Source of the DNA: Chitinophaga pinensis DSM 2588
GTDB taxonomy: Bacteria > Bacteroidota > Bacteroidia > Chitinophagales > Chitinophagaceae
Direction of reading: 5' to 3'
Assembly (NCBI RefSeq): GCF_000024005.1
Contig: NC_013132.1
Location: 8,054,001-8,118,000 of the forward strand
Length of the DNA: 64,000 nucleotides
In this document: positions 16,223 through 26,507 of the stretch, one piece after another
How positions within the stretch are numbered: the first letter of the stretch is position 1
Layout of the letters: each line of letters opens with the position of its first letter
Notes under the pieces: model-generated
The model's input: only the letters and a program-made list of their open reading frames with translations
Told to the model about the DNA's origin: nothing
Databases searched by the model: none
Position numbers and translations under genes: made by a program

Positions 16223-17233
16223 TTATCTTAATAAGGCGCCGGTACCGGGCCTGTCAGCATAGATGATACGACCGTCTACGATCTTCACACCATCAGCGGT
16301 GTCTTCTGCCAGCAAAAGCGGGCCATCCATATCCACATAATCCAGATACGGTAACAGGTGTGCTACCGCAGAAGTACCCACCGTACTTTCATTCATACTA
16401 CCGGTCATGACCTGCATACCCAGTTGTTTGGCTTCCGCAATCATGCGACGGGCAGGCGTGATACCACCACATTTGGTGAGTTTGATATTGATACCATGAA
16501 ACAGGCCCTTACACAAGGCAACGTCTGCTTCCGTAATACAGCTTTCATCCGCAATCAGCGGTAAGGCGGATTGTTCATACACCTGTTTCATCCCATCTAT
16601 ATCAGCTGCCGGCATGGGTTGTTCTATGAACTCAACACCCAATGACTTAAACGCAGCCGCATTACGCAGGGTTTCTTCCACTCCCCAGGCGCAATTGGCG
16701 TCTACACGAAAGATCGCATTGGTATGCTTTCTCAGTGCTTCAATGATAGCAATATCCTCTTTGGTTCCCAGTTTAATCTTGTAAATGGGCCATGGAAACT
16801 CCTTCAGTTTGCTGACCATATTCTCCACCGTATCTATGCCAATCGTATAGTCTGTCATGGGATTATGAGAGATGTCGAGCCCCCATACCTCATATAGCTT
16901 CTTCCCTTGTTTTTTGGCATAAAGGTCATGCGCTGCCAGATCAATGGCGCAGAGGGCAAAGAGATTGTCTTTAAACAAAGGGAACAGCGTCTTCCACAGT
17001 TCCTCCGGTGTATCGAGTGTATATCCTTCTATCAGGTCTCTGTGTGCATTGATATCTTCCATCAGACGCGGCACTGTCATATTGTAGTATGAGTTGTCGG
17101 CCGTTTCTCCCAGTCCGCTAAAACCATCCTGTTCCAGTTTAACGACCAGTAATGGCTGTACATCTTTGGATTTACGCGAAATGGTGAATGTATGTTTAAA
17201 CTTTAGTTCAAATGGGTATAGTGTCAATTGCAT
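16223..17233 (-). CDS. Dipeptide epimerase (enolase superfamily)
   Basis: 336 residues of the muconate-lactonising/L-Ala-D/L-Glu epimerase group. Catalytic features are visible: the KxK motif in 'IYKIKLGTKED', metal ligands in 'FRVDANCAW', 'EFIEQPMP' and 'LIADESC', the second catalytic Lys in 'INIKLTKCGG', and the C-terminal 'MDGPLLL' loop that contacts the dipeptide. These enzymes interconvert L-Ala-D-Glu and L-Ala-L-Glu from murein breakdown, although Bacteroidota members often prefer other dipeptides. First gene of a two-gene minus-strand operon with the DUF6807 protein, divergent from the ECF sigma gene. Confidence 0.88.
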   Translation of the reverse strand: MQLTLYPFELKFKHTFTISRKSKDVQPLLVVKLEQDGFSGLGETADNSYYNMTVPRLMEDINAHRDLIEGYTLDTPEELWKTLFPLFKDNLFALCAIDLAAHDLYAKKQGKKLYEVWGLDISHNPMTDYTIGIDTVENMVSKLKEFPWPIYKIKLGTKEDIAIIEALRKHTNAIFRVDANCAWGVEETLRNAAAFKSLGVEFIEQPMPAADIDGMKQVYEQSALPLIADESCITEADVALCKGLFHGINIKLTKCGGITPARRMIAEAKQLGMQVMTGSMNESTVGTSAVAHLLPYLDYVDMDGPLLLAEDTADGVKIVDGRIIYADRPGTGALLR

Positions 17234-17340
17234 ACCACAAAATAAAAATAAAGCGCCATAAAAAAAGGGGTTAAAACTTCCCGGACGTTTATTATCATTG
17301 TAGCAGCTTACGTTTTTCAGGTGTTATATAAAATCGTCAT

Positions 17341-17946
17341 TTGCCGATCAACCAACCATACGACGAGAGAGAGCTGCTTCTACGTCTGGAAGCTGACGAC
17401 AAATCAGCATTCGACACGATCTATTATCGTTACGAGCAAAAGCTAAAACTATATCTGTTCCCTTTTACAGGAGGGGATAGTCACCTCGTTGACACCATTC
17501 TCCAGGACGTGTTTGTAAAGCTATGGCTGAAAAGAAAGGAACTCAGCGGCGTAGCCGTACTGGAGTTTTACCTGCAACGCATGGCTAAAAACAGGCTGCT
17601 GGATCATCTGAAACTTCGTGATATCAGGGAAAAGCACGCCAGGACCTATGCCGATCTCCAGACCGATGCAGGAGATCATATCAGCGAACAGCTACAACTA
17701 AAGGAATATCTCTCTATCGCCAGAGAAGGCATCGCACAACTCCCCTTGCGCCGTCGTATTATCTTCTCGATGAATGTATTGGAAGGCTGGTCTATCGACG
17801 AGATTGCCACCCACTTACAGGTATCAAAAGATGTGGTCAAAAAACAGCTGCAACTGGCCAAAACATTCGTCAGAGATTATATATCAAAAAACGGGGATCT
17901 TCCCGGAGCTATCTGTCTTGCCATCCTGCTGTTACCAGCTTTTTAA
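17341..17946 (+). CDS. ECF RNA polymerase sigma-70 factor
   Basis: 201 residues. Sigma region 2 is at 'SAFDTIYYRYEQKLKLYLFP' through 'ILQDVFVKLWLKRKEL'; region 4 is 'GWSIDEIATHLQVSKDVVKK', the helix-turn-helix for the -35 element. The frame opens with TTG at 17341 (LPINQP as Met), with no ATG alternative nearby. The next genes are FecR anti-sigma, SusC and SusD, so this sigma is expected to switch on its own nutrient-uptake locus when the receptor binds its substrate. A hydrophobic 'AICLAILLLPAF' C-terminal tail is odd but is seen in some Bacteroidota ECF factors. Confidence 0.92.
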   Translation: MPINQPYDERELLLRLEADDKSAFDTIYYRYEQKLKLYLFPFTGGDSHLVDTILQDVFVKLWLKRKELSGVAVLEFYLQRMAKNRLLDHLKLRDIREKHARTYADLQTDAGDHISEQLQLKEYLSIAREGIAQLPLRRRIIFSMNVLEGWSIDEIATHLQVSKDVVKKQLQLAKTFVRDYISKNGDLPGAICLAILLLPAF

Positions 17947-18002
17947 ATTTTTTTTCGTCCCCCATCCCTTTTACTTTTCGACATTCGTCTTATATAGTGT
18001 AT

Positions 18003-19196
18003 ATGATCAACAAAGCGGAGATATTAGCCAGATTTGCCCGTAATGAGGTAAGCGCAGCAGAGCGCGCAGCCTTTCATGCATGGGTGCAGACATGCTCTGC
18101 TGCTGAGGTGGAAGCCCTGATGGATGAATATGGAGAAATACTTGTCCATATCGAGCCGGCGCCTGCAACTGCGGATGAAACGCTTTTAGCGGCCATACAC
18201 CAGGAAATTGCGACACAGGAAGCAAGGCAGCCAGGGCCGCTTATACGCCGCATAGCTCTGCGCAGATGGAGCCAGGCTGCTGCCGTAGCCCTATTGCTGG
18301 GAGTAGGCATTTATTTCTGGAAAACACGCCAGAGGCAGTCGGTACAAGCACCGGTGGTTGTAGTCAATAAGGATATTGCGCCCGGTAAGGAAGGCGCATT
18401 ACTTACGCTGGGCGATGGTTCCGTCATAACACTGGATAGCGCACATACCGGACAGATCGCTCAGCAGGGCGGCGCTACCGCGCGTATATCAGGCAATAGT
18501 CTGGTGTATGACAAAAACGGACGGGAAAACGTATATAATACCATGCGTACACCGAATGGAAGACAGTTTCAGCTGGTACTGCCGGACGGTACAAAAGTAT
18601 GGCTGAATGCAGCCAGCTCCATCCGCTATCCTACCCTGTTTGCAGGAAAGGAAAGGCTTGTGACGGTAACAGGAGAAGCTTACTTTGAAGTAGCCGCCAA
18701 TGCGGATATGCCTTTCAGGGTAAACGTGAATGACAAGGCAGAAATAGAAGTGCTTGGTACAGATTTCAATGTGAATGCTTACAATAATGAAGCAACAATC
18801 AGTACGACCCTGGTGTCGGGCTCCGTACGTATATTATCAGAGAGGAATAAAGGAGTAATTATCAAACCTGGCCAACAGGCACAAATCACCATTGCAGCTG
18901 CCAGACAGGGTAATCAACACAATACAGGAATTGAAGTGGTTAGTACAGATGTGGAAAAAGCAGTCGCCTGGAAAAATGGCTTGTTCTATTTCGACAACAT
19001 GACATTACCGGAAGCCATGCGTCAGTTAGAACGCTGGTATGACATCCGCGTCGTATATGAAAAAGAAGTACCGGATATCAAGCTAACGGGAAAAATGACA
19101 AAACAGGTAACGCTCGGAGGATTACTGGTCGTGCTGGAAGAACTGGGCGTACACTCCAAACTGGAAGCGAACACGCTGACGATAACAGCAAAATAA
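18003..19196 (+). CDS. FecR family anti-sigma factor with DUF4974
   Basis: About 397 residues. The cytoplasmic N-terminus (1-95) binds sigma; a single membrane helix follows ('AAAVALLLGVGIYFW'). The periplasmic FecR domain begins near 'MRTPNGRQFQLVLPDGTKVW' with 'LNAASSIRYP' and 'GEAYFEVA', and DUF4974 ends the protein ('GLFYFDNMTLPEAMRQLERW'). The frame is open from GTG 17997, but ATG 18003 (MINKAEIL) is the natural start. It should hold the upstream ECF sigma inactive until the STN domain of the SusC receptor signals from the outer membrane. Confidence 0.93.
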   Translation: MINKAEILARFARNEVSAAERAAFHAWVQTCSAAEVEALMDEYGEILVHIEPAPATADETLLAAIHQEIATQEARQPGPLIRRIALRRWSQAAAVALLLGVGIYFWKTRQRQSVQAPVVVVNKDIAPGKEGALLTLGDGSVITLDSAHTGQIAQQGGATARISGNSLVYDKNGRENVYNTMRTPNGRQFQLVLPDGTKVWLNAASSIRYPTLFAGKERLVTVTGEAYFEVAANADMPFRVNVNDKAEIEVLGTDFNVNAYNNEATISTTLVSGSVRILSERNKGVIIKPGQQAQITIAAARQGNQHNTGIEVVSTDVEKAVAWKNGLFYFDNMTLPEAMRQLERWYDIRVVYEKEVPDIKLTGKMTKQVTLGGLLVVLEELGVHSKLEANTLTITAK

Positions 19197-19328
19197 TATG
19201 CACCACTCGTCGTAAGCAGGCCATCCATGCAGTGAACAGCGACAGAACGGACAATGCCGGTATCAGGATCAAAGCAGGTAGTATACTGACCGCTTTTATA
19301 TAAACAAGAATCAGCCTTTAATAGAAAA

Positions 19329-19354
19329 ACCGTCACGGGGGCAACCGCGACGGT
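19329..19354. other. Hairpin in the anti-sigma to SusC gap
   Basis: ACCGTCACGG (19329-19338) and CCGCGACGGT (19345-19354) pair with one mismatch. No T run follows on +, so it may be a leader structure or attenuator for the SusC mRNA rather than a terminator. Confidence 0.35.
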
Positions 19355-19421
19355 CAGGTATTCAGTTGATTCGAAAAACGGTTCCCTAACCACTTTTTTA
19401 ACAACCAAATCGTTGCAATTT

Positions 19422-22400
19422 ATGCAAAAAAAATGTGTGTTCCGCATACCGCGGAGCTATTGCCCGTCTGCGCGTCCGGGGGGATGGCGGGGTATCAACA
19501 TCAACCAAATCAGGAGGGTCATGAGATTAACCGGCGTGCTACTTTTTGTAGCTTTTTTCACAGCCTATGGGAACGGAGTCGCACAGCGTGTTACTATTTC
19601 CGGCAAAGCCTTCACATTAAGACAGGTATTTACCGTCATCGAAAAACAAACAGGGTATGTGGTGCTCACCAACAATGAATTGTCTTCACAAAGCAAGACC
19701 TTTTCGCTGTCTGCTACTGACATGCCCCTGAAAACATTTCTCGACAAGCTGTCAGTCGATCAGTCCCTGAAATACATTATACAGGACAAGACCATCGTGT
19801 TATCCCGCAATACCTCTCCTTCGCCAAACACTGCTACCATAATGATCCTGGCACCGGAGAAACCTTCGCTTTCCGGTCAGTTGCTGGATGAGAAAACCAG
19901 GGAACCTGTCATCGGTGTCACCATCCGTATGAAGCATTCCGGTCAGGGGACTACTTCAGATGCCTCAGGACGTTTCTTCCTGCGTGACCTGACAGAAGAT
20001 GCAGTGCTGATCGTGTCTTCCGTAGGTTACGCCCCTTCAGAAGTACCTTATAAAAAGGTAGCCGCATTACCGGCAGGAGATACTTATACTGCGAATGGTA
20101 TCAGGATTTTCAAGCTGAATACCGGCGGCATTGTCATCTATCTTGCCAGAAGTACCAGCAACCTTGATGAAAGTGTGGTAGTAGCATATGGTACCACTAC
20201 ACAACGTTTCAATACAGGTAGTGTTGTCAGTGTGAAAGCAGAAGAGATAGAAAAACAGCCGGTCAGCAATGTACTGGCAGCATTGGAAGGGCATGTAGCC
20301 GGACTGTTTATCTCTCAGTCCAACGGCGCTCCCGGTAGCCAGATGAAAATATCTATCCGTGAGCAACAATCTATCACCAGTGGTAAGCTCCCATTGTTTA
20401 TCATCGATGGTGTGCCTTTTGTAGAAACCCCTATCAACACTGTTGGCGGTTCTACCTATCAGTCCAATGGCGCCACCGGATATATCGACCCGATGAACTC
20501 CATCAATCCGGCTGATATCGAAAGCATCTCCGTACTGAAAGATGGTGACGCGACTGCCATCTACGGTTCAAGAGGTGCGAATGGTGTTGTGCTGATCACC
20601 ACTAAAAAAGGCAAAGCAGGTGATACGCGATTTGATGTGAATGCGTATACCGGCGCCGGCAGAGTGACTAATATGGTATCTATGATGAATCTGCAACAGT
20701 ATCTGGCGATGCGTCGTACGGCCTTTGCTAACGACAACGTACAACCAGATAACTCTAATGCACCTGATCTTACACTTTGGGATACGAATAAGGAAACAGA
20801 TTTTCTGAAAAAATATATTGGCAATACTGCACATCAGACAGAGATCACCGGCGCTCTTTCCGGTGGTAGCCCCTATCTGCGGTATCGCTTTTCAAATACC
20901 TGGCGGCATGAATCAACTGTATTTCCGGGCGACTGGGGCTACAACCGTTATGCCTCCCATCTCAGTGTAGATAATACTTCGCGTAACGGTAAGTTTGCCG
21001 TTACCGCAACAGCGTTGTACACCAAAGAATCTAACAATCAGGTAGCCACTGATCTTACCTCCACAGTTGTCAAACTATCTCCTAACTATCCGTTGTTTAA
21101 CAATGATGGTACCTTAAACTGGACAGGTGGCTTTACCAATCCGGAGTCCTATCTGATAAAATCCTCCAGATTCAAATCGGATAATCTGCTGGCGAATGCA
21201 GCCTTACGTTATACAATCATTCCGGGATTAAATGCAAAGGTCAGTGTAGGTTATAACAAGATTTCACAGTCTAACGATAATTATCAGCCCAGAGCGTCCC
21301 TGAACCCCAACAGTGGTTCAGGACAATCTATGGCCTCTTATTCATCCAACTACATAGAAAGTTACATCGTAGAGCCGCAGCTGGACTATACAAGAGCACT
21401 CGGACGCGGCCGTTTGAATGTACTATTAGGTGGCACCTGGCAGCAATCCAATTATGCACAGCCTTATTATGTTACAGCAACCGGTTTCTCCAATGACAGA
21501 CTGATGAGCTCCTGGGTGGCGGCATCTACGATCACTTTCAAAAGCAGCAGCTTTACAGAATACAAATATGTTTCGGCATTTGGCCGTCTGAACTATGTGC
21601 TGAATGATCGTTACCTGTTCAACTTCACTGGTCGAAGGGACGGTTCTTCAAGATTCGGTCCGGGACGCCAGTTTGGTAACTTTGGTTCCGTTGGCGCAGG
21701 TTGGATATTCAGCAGTGAACCCTGGATGAAAACAGCACTTCCATGGTTGAGTTATGGTAAAATCAGAGGAAGCTATGGTACCATTGGTAACGACCAGATC
21801 AGGGATTACGGCTACCTGTCTACTTATGGTAACGTATTTTATAACTATGGAGGGCCCGGCATTTATCCGGTTCGTAGCGCAAATCCCGATTACGGATGGG
21901 AGTCAAATCGTAAGGTAGACATTGCGCTTGAAACAGGTTTACTGAAGGACCATATTCTGTTTACCGCCTCCTGGTTTTCTAGCCGCACAGGCAATCAGCT
22001 GGTGAATATTCCCTTGTCTTCACAGTCCGGTTTCTCATCTTATACCGGCAATATGCCTGCGCTGTTACAAAGCTCAGGATGGGAATTCGAACTGAAGACC
22101 ACTAATGTCAGTTTGCAAAAATTCTCCTGGAACAGTTCCTTTAATATCACTTTTCCGCGCAACAAACTCCTGTCATTTCCAGGACTGTCCAGTACTGCTT
22201 ACGCTTATGTCTTTATCGTCGGAGAACCCATCGGCAATGATAACGGCTATCATTACACAGGACTACAGGATGGTATAGCGACTGTGGAAGACCTGAATAA
22301 GGATGGCAAATTCACACAAGGCCTGCACCAGACCATGAATGGCGACTATAACATCATTGCCCGCGCCAGTCCTGACTTTTATGGCGGATTCAGTAATACG

Positions 22401-22826
22401 TTCCGGTATGGGAAGTTCCAGCTGGATGTTTTTATGCAGTTCGCCAAACAGACCAAACCTGACTTCCGCGGCGCAACAAGAGGGTTCCCTGGCGGACTGG
22501 CCAACCAGGATGCAGATATCATTACAGACGGATTTAAGCCAACTGTAACAGTAGGCGGACCGGCAGCAAATGCTTATCAGAATTATTATCTCTATTCTGA
22601 TGGGGTATATTCAAATGCCGCTTTTGTACGACTGAAAAATGTCAATCTCAGTTATGAATTACCTGCTTCATGGGCAGCAGCTGCCAGACTGAAATCAGCA
22701 GGCGCTTTTATCAGGGCGCAGAACCTCTTTACCATCACCAGTTATTTCGGCTTTGATCCTGAGACAGGAGGTAGCGTATTGCCACCGCTGAAACAGATAG
22801 CAGCCGGTATTCATTGCTCACTTTAA
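19422..22826 (+). CDS. SusC/RagA TonB-dependent receptor with STN domain
   Basis: About 1134 residues from ATG 19422 (a TTG at 19413 is in frame). After a long N-terminal leader ('VLLFVAFFTAYGNGVAQ'), an STN domain spans about 45-115 ('FTVIEKQTGYVVLTNNEL'), the part that signals to FecR. A carboxypeptidase-regulatory-like domain follows ('SGQLLDEKTREPVIGVTI'), then the plug with the SusC signature 'LPLFIIDGVPF' and 'KDGDATAIYGSRGANGVVLI', then the 22-strand barrel. It imports oligomeric nutrients across the outer membrane in a complex with the SusD lipoprotein encoded 10 bp later. The substrate is unknown; no glycoside hydrolase is adjacent, and the thioredoxin-like protein downstream does not define it. 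Confidence 0.95.
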   Translation: MQKKCVFRIPRSYCPSARPGGWRGININQIRRVMRLTGVLLFVAFFTAYGNGVAQRVTISGKAFTLRQVFTVIEKQTGYVVLTNNELSSQSKTFSLSATDMPLKTFLDKLSVDQSLKYIIQDKTIVLSRNTSPSPNTATIMILAPEKPSLSGQLLDEKTREPVIGVTIRMKHSGQGTTSDASGRFFLRDLTEDAVLIVSSVGYAPSEVPYKKVAALPAGDTYTANGIRIFKLNTGGIVIYLARSTSNLDESVVVAYGTTTQRFNTGSVVSVKAEEIEKQPVSNVLAALEGHVAGLFISQSNGAPGSQMKISIREQQSITSGKLPLFIIDGVPFVETPINTVGGSTYQSNGATGYIDPMNSINPADIESISVLKDGDATAIYGSRGANGVVLITTKKGKAGDTRFDVNAYTGAGRVTNMVSMMNLQQYLAMRRTAFANDNVQPDNSNAPDLTLWDTNKETDFLKKYIGNTAHQTEITGALSGGSPYLRYRFSNTWRHESTVFPGDWGYNRYASHLSVDNTSRNGKFAVTATALYTKESNNQVATDLTSTVVKLSPNYPLFNNDGTLNWTGGFTNPESYLIKSSRFKSDNLLANAALRYTIIPGLNAKVSVGYNKISQSNDNYQPRASLNPNSGSGQSMASYSSNYIESYIVEPQLDYTRALGRGRLNVLLGGTWQQSNYAQPYYVTATGFSNDRLMSSWVAASTITFKSSSFTEYKYVSAFGRLNYVLNDRYLFNFTGRRDGSSRFGPGRQFGNFGSVGAGWIFSSEPWMKTALPWLSYGKIRGSYGTIGNDQIRDYGYLSTYGNVFYNYGGPGIYPVRSANPDYGWESNRKVDIALETGLLKDHILFTASWFSSRTGNQLVNIPLSSQSGFSSYTGNMPALLQSSGWEFELKTTNVSLQKFSWNSSFNITFPRNKLLSFPGLSSTAYAYVFIVGEPIGNDNGYHYTGLQDGIATVEDLNKDGKFTQGLHQTMNGDYNIIARASPDFYGGFSNTFRYGKFQLDVFMQFAKQTKPDFRGATRGFPGGLANQDADIITDGFKPTVTVGGPAANAYQNYYLYSDGVYSNAAFVRLKNVNLSYELPASWAAAARLKSAGAFIRAQNLFTITSYFGFDPETGGSVLPPLKQIAAGIHCSL

Positions 22827-22836
22827 ACATCCGGGA

Positions 22837-24237
22837 ATGAAAAAACAGCTTTCTATATATACTTACATCTTACTATTTGCCGGCGCCGTTATGACCAGTT
22901 GTAAAAAGCTGATCGAGATAGATGCGCCGGCCGATCAACTGGTGACCAGCAGCGTCTTTCTGGATACACTTACGGCAGATGCAGCTCTTTTGGGTATGTA
23001 TTCCAGAGCGGCCAATCCCAATCCGGGCACGGATATGGCCACTGCAACCAGTATGTTCAACAGTATGTCTGCTGATGAAACATACTGTTACATTTATAAC
23101 TTCTATGATGATTTTACAAATAACGCCCTGACGCCACAGCTCTATTATGTAGATGGCTTATGGAGTACTTTGTACAATAACATTTTCACGGCTAATTCAG
23201 TCATTACAGGACTCAGTGACTCTCCACTTCCGGAAGGTTATAAAACGCGCTGTACCGCTGAAGCTAAGTTCATGCGCGCATTGAGCTACTTCTACCTGGT
23301 AAATGAGTTTGGTGCAGCGCCATTGGTCATGTCTACAGATGTGCATAATACTACCAGACAACCACGCGACAGCGTCAATGTTGTATACGATCAGATAGAG
23401 AAAGACCTCACCGAGGCACAACAGGCACTTCCTGCTACCCTGGACCTGTATGGCGGTAAAAGGATACGTGCGACTACCTGGGCAGCGAACGCCCTGCTGG
23501 CGAGAGTATATCTCTACAGGGGCAAATGGCAGCAGGCAGAAAACATGGCCACTACCGTCATCAATAATCCAGGTTTATTCCGCATGAAAGAAGACCTGAG
23601 CCAGGTTTTCCTGGCGAACAGTGAAGAAGGCATATTACAATTCGTGAATGGTATCACCAGTTCCTGGCTGGCCAATAACTTTGTACCATTCGCAGCCAGT
23701 CCGACGCCAAAGTTCGTGCTGAAAGATGGGCTATATACCGCCTTCGAAACCGGCGACAAACGTAAAGACAACTGGGTAGGCATTAAAACATATGGTGGTG
23801 TAGACTACCCTTATCCTGCTAAATACAGGTATATGTCAGGCGTGGGTGCAGTGGAACACATGCAGGTATTACGCCTGTCAGAGCAATACCTGATCCGTGC
23901 GGAAGCCAGAATGCGCCGGCAGAAATTTAACGAAGCAGCTACAGATATCAATACTGTCCGTGCAAGAGCAGGACTTTCACAGACAACGGCTACAGATGCG
24001 TCTTCTTTGACGACAGCCATTGAGCATGAGCGTAGAATAGAATTTTTCTGCGAATGGGGACAGCGCTGGCTGGACCTGAAACGTTGGCCTGGAGTAGCGA
24101 ATACCAGCATTACACGGGCAGATGAAGTATTATCTGCACTAAAGGGTAACCAGTGGCAGGCAACCGATGTTTTTTATCCTATCCCGCAGTCACAAATCAA
24201 TGCCAATTTAAACCTTAGTCAAAACCCAGGATACTGA
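22837..24237 (+). CDS. RagB/SusD outer membrane lipoprotein
   Basis: 466 residues with a lipobox ('YILLFAGAVMTSCKKLIEID'), lipidated at Cys in TSC. TPR-like helices and the C-terminal 'IEHERRIEFFCEWGQRWLDL' then 'KRWPG' signature are diagnostic of SusD/RagB. It forms the lid over the SusC barrel and helps capture substrate. 10 bp downstream of the receptor, and 25 bp before the thioredoxin-like gene, indicating one operon. Confidence 0.95.
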   Translation: MKKQLSIYTYILLFAGAVMTSCKKLIEIDAPADQLVTSSVFLDTLTADAALLGMYSRAANPNPGTDMATATSMFNSMSADETYCYIYNFYDDFTNNALTPQLYYVDGLWSTLYNNIFTANSVITGLSDSPLPEGYKTRCTAEAKFMRALSYFYLVNEFGAAPLVMSTDVHNTTRQPRDSVNVVYDQIEKDLTEAQQALPATLDLYGGKRIRATTWAANALLARVYLYRGKWQQAENMATTVINNPGLFRMKEDLSQVFLANSEEGILQFVNGITSSWLANNFVPFAASPTPKFVLKDGLYTAFETGDKRKDNWVGIKTYGGVDYPYPAKYRYMSGVGAVEHMQVLRLSEQYLIRAEARMRRQKFNEAATDINTVRARAGLSQTTATDASSLTTAIEHERRIEFFCEWGQRWLDLKRWPGVANTSITRADEVLSALKGNQWQATDVFYPIPQSQINANLNLSQNPGY

Positions 24238-24262
24238 TCATTAAAAAATTCAATTGTTTACC

Positions 24263-26410
24263 ATGCGTTCTCACTTATTCAAACATACGCTCCCTGTTAT
24301 CACCCTGCTGATAGGATCATTCTCAGCAAAAGCACAGTCAGGAGCAGGTCCATTTATATTGAAAGGACAGGTAGCTGCTAATAAATACCCGGCAGTACTT
24401 TATCTCGACTATGAGGTTGGTGATAAGAACTGGGTACATGATTCTGTCACACTGAAAGATGGACACTTCAAATTCACCGGCAAGCTGAAAAGACCGGTAT
24501 CGGCCAGACTGATATTTAAAAACCAACCGGGTTACCGCTACTTTTACCTCCAACCAGGCACAGTAGAAGTGAATACCAGCGGCTCACTGGATAGCGCTAT
24601 TGTCAGCGGTAGTCCAAATACCGCCATACAGGACAAGTACGCAAAGCTCCGGGAAAGTTACTCCGCTGTCTTCGCAGGATTTCGTAACAGGTCCTTTTTC
24701 AACCGGGGTAACCAGGATACCCTGGATGCTGTAAAAGCAGCGCGGGCTATCGTTGAAAAACAATATACCAGTACGCTGGCGGACTTTATCAGGCAACATG
24801 CCGATACTTACGCTGCCTGGGATATTGTCTATAACTGCCATATCGCATTGGATCCGGACTTTATAACGCCCTTGTTTGACGCCTTGAGTCCGAGACTTAA
24901 AAATGCGCCTGAAGGCAAGGAACTGGCTACGCAGATCGCCAATGTCAGAAGAGTAATGGAGGGTGCTCCTGCGCCTGATTTTATACAGTCAGATGTGAAA
25001 GGAAATCAGATCAGCCTGTCTTCTTTTCGTGGTAAATATGTGCTGGTAGATTTCTGGGCCAGCTGGTGCGGCGTTTGCCGCATGGAGAACCCGAATGTAC
25101 TGCGGGCCTATAATGTTTTTAAAGATAGGGGGTTCACGGTATTAGGCGTATCGCTCGACGATTCAACGCAACATCAGAAATGGCTGAAGGCAATTGAAGA
25201 AGATAATATGCCCTGGCAGCAGGTATCAGATCTGAAAGGCAGGAATAATATGGCGGCTGTACAGTATGGCATCAGGGGGATTCCTCAGAACGTGCTGATT
25301 GATCCTAATGGCGTTATAGTAGGCAAAAACCTGCGGGATAAAGAACTGATGAACAAGCTGATCGAAATCTTTGATAAGGGCTATAATATGCGCATGGAAG
25401 GCGATATCAAGGGTTTTAAAGACAGCATTATGATCTTCAGCTATAACAGGGACAATACGCAGGTGCATGATACGGTACCCGTTCAAAACGGACAGTTTAA
25501 CTGGCTGGCATTGATGAAGGAACCACAGGCGGTACAGGCGATCAGTCTGCCAGGGCATCACATGCTACGGTTCTATTCTGATATCGGATACCTGCAATTC
25601 TCGGCAAAAGCCGATTCACTGGCAGCATTTACCCTGAAAGGTTCTGCATTACAGGATGAGGCGAACTTTTTCAAGGCTTCTGTAAAGACCATTACCGATC
25701 AACAGACGGAGGTGGTCATGAAATACTACGCTGCGACAAGTAAAGAGGCACAACGGCCTTACAAAGCGCAAATGAAGACCTTACAGGAAGAATATAACGA
25801 CCGTGTTAAGCAATACATTCAGACCAATTTTTACAGTCTGTATGCCTTGCAAATGGTAAAAGACATGGCGGAGAATCTTGCCGGCCCTGAATATGGGGAA
25901 GTCAACCCGCTCTTTATGTTATTGCCGGAAGTAGTACGCGGAACACCGACCGGGAAAATAGTGGCAGAAAAGATGCCTGTTATAAAAAGACAGGCCATCG
26001 GCGAAGCAGTGACTAATTTCTCCCAGATTGATAGTACCGGCAAAAATATATCTATCGCTGATTTCAAAGGCAAGTATGTACTGGTAGATTTCTGGGCCAG
26101 CTGGTGTGGCCCTTGTCGTGCAGAAAACCCGAATGTATTGAAAGCATATGATGCCTTCAAGGCCAAAGGATTTACGGTAGTAGGCATTTCCCTGGATACG
26201 GATGCGTTTAAATGGAAGAAAGCCATCCATGATGACCATATGCCATGGACGCAGTTATCTGACCTGAAAGGCTGGAAAAATGAGGTCGCACAATACTATG
26301 GTGTACGTGGTATTCCCTGGAATATGCTGGTAGGTCCGGATGGTAAGATCATCGCTAAAGGACTCAGAGATGAAGAATTAATGAGCAAGTTGTCAGAGCT
26401 CATGCAATAA
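24263..26410 (+). CDS. Tandem TlpA-like thioredoxin protein with DUF4369 domains
   Basis: About 715 residues from ATG 24263. Order: signal peptide ('LPVITLLIGSFSAKAQ'), DUF4369-like beta domain (about 30-230), TlpA thioredoxin domain with CGVC (Cys269), second DUF4369-like domain (about 375-560), second TlpA domain with CGPC (Cys615). The two TlpA cores repeat the same words ('KYVLVDFWASWCG', 'AENPNVL/MENPNVL', 'VRGIP/IRGIP'), so the gene arose by internal duplication. It is secreted, and the CxxC pairs suggest disulfide exchange in the periplasm or cell surface. Single-copy DUF4369-TlpA proteins commonly accompany SusCD loci in Bacteroidota; two fused copies are less usual. It ends the locus, followed by a terminator. 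Confidence 0.9.
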   Translation: MRSHLFKHTLPVITLLIGSFSAKAQSGAGPFILKGQVAANKYPAVLYLDYEVGDKNWVHDSVTLKDGHFKFTGKLKRPVSARLIFKNQPGYRYFYLQPGTVEVNTSGSLDSAIVSGSPNTAIQDKYAKLRESYSAVFAGFRNRSFFNRGNQDTLDAVKAARAIVEKQYTSTLADFIRQHADTYAAWDIVYNCHIALDPDFITPLFDALSPRLKNAPEGKELATQIANVRRVMEGAPAPDFIQSDVKGNQISLSSFRGKYVLVDFWASWCGVCRMENPNVLRAYNVFKDRGFTVLGVSLDDSTQHQKWLKAIEEDNMPWQQVSDLKGRNNMAAVQYGIRGIPQNVLIDPNGVIVGKNLRDKELMNKLIEIFDKGYNMRMEGDIKGFKDSIMIFSYNRDNTQVHDTVPVQNGQFNWLALMKEPQAVQAISLPGHHMLRFYSDIGYLQFSAKADSLAAFTLKGSALQDEANFFKASVKTITDQQTEVVMKYYAATSKEAQRPYKAQMKTLQEEYNDRVKQYIQTNFYSLYALQMVKDMAENLAGPEYGEVNPLFMLLPEVVRGTPTGKIVAEKMPVIKRQAIGEAVTNFSQIDSTGKNISIADFKGKYVLVDFWASWCGPCRAENPNVLKAYDAFKAKGFTVVGISLDTDAFKWKKAIHDDHMPWTQLSDLKGWKNEVAQYYGVRGIPWNMLVGPDGKIIAKGLRDEELMSKLSELMQ

Positions 26411-26449
26411 TCCACGTTTCTCTTTTTTAGTAGTCATAAACCAACTGTT

Positions 26450-26483
26450 AAACAGCCGTTCTGCCTTTGGTAGACGGCTGTTT
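26450..26483 (+). terminator. Terminator for the SusCD locus
   Basis: AAACAGCCG (26450-26458) pairs with CGGCTGTTT (26475-26483), followed by CTTTTAT. The loop is nearly the reverse complement of the next hairpin's loop. Confidence 0.75.
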
Positions 26484-26507
26484 CTTTTATAGATCGTTTA
26501 TAATGCA

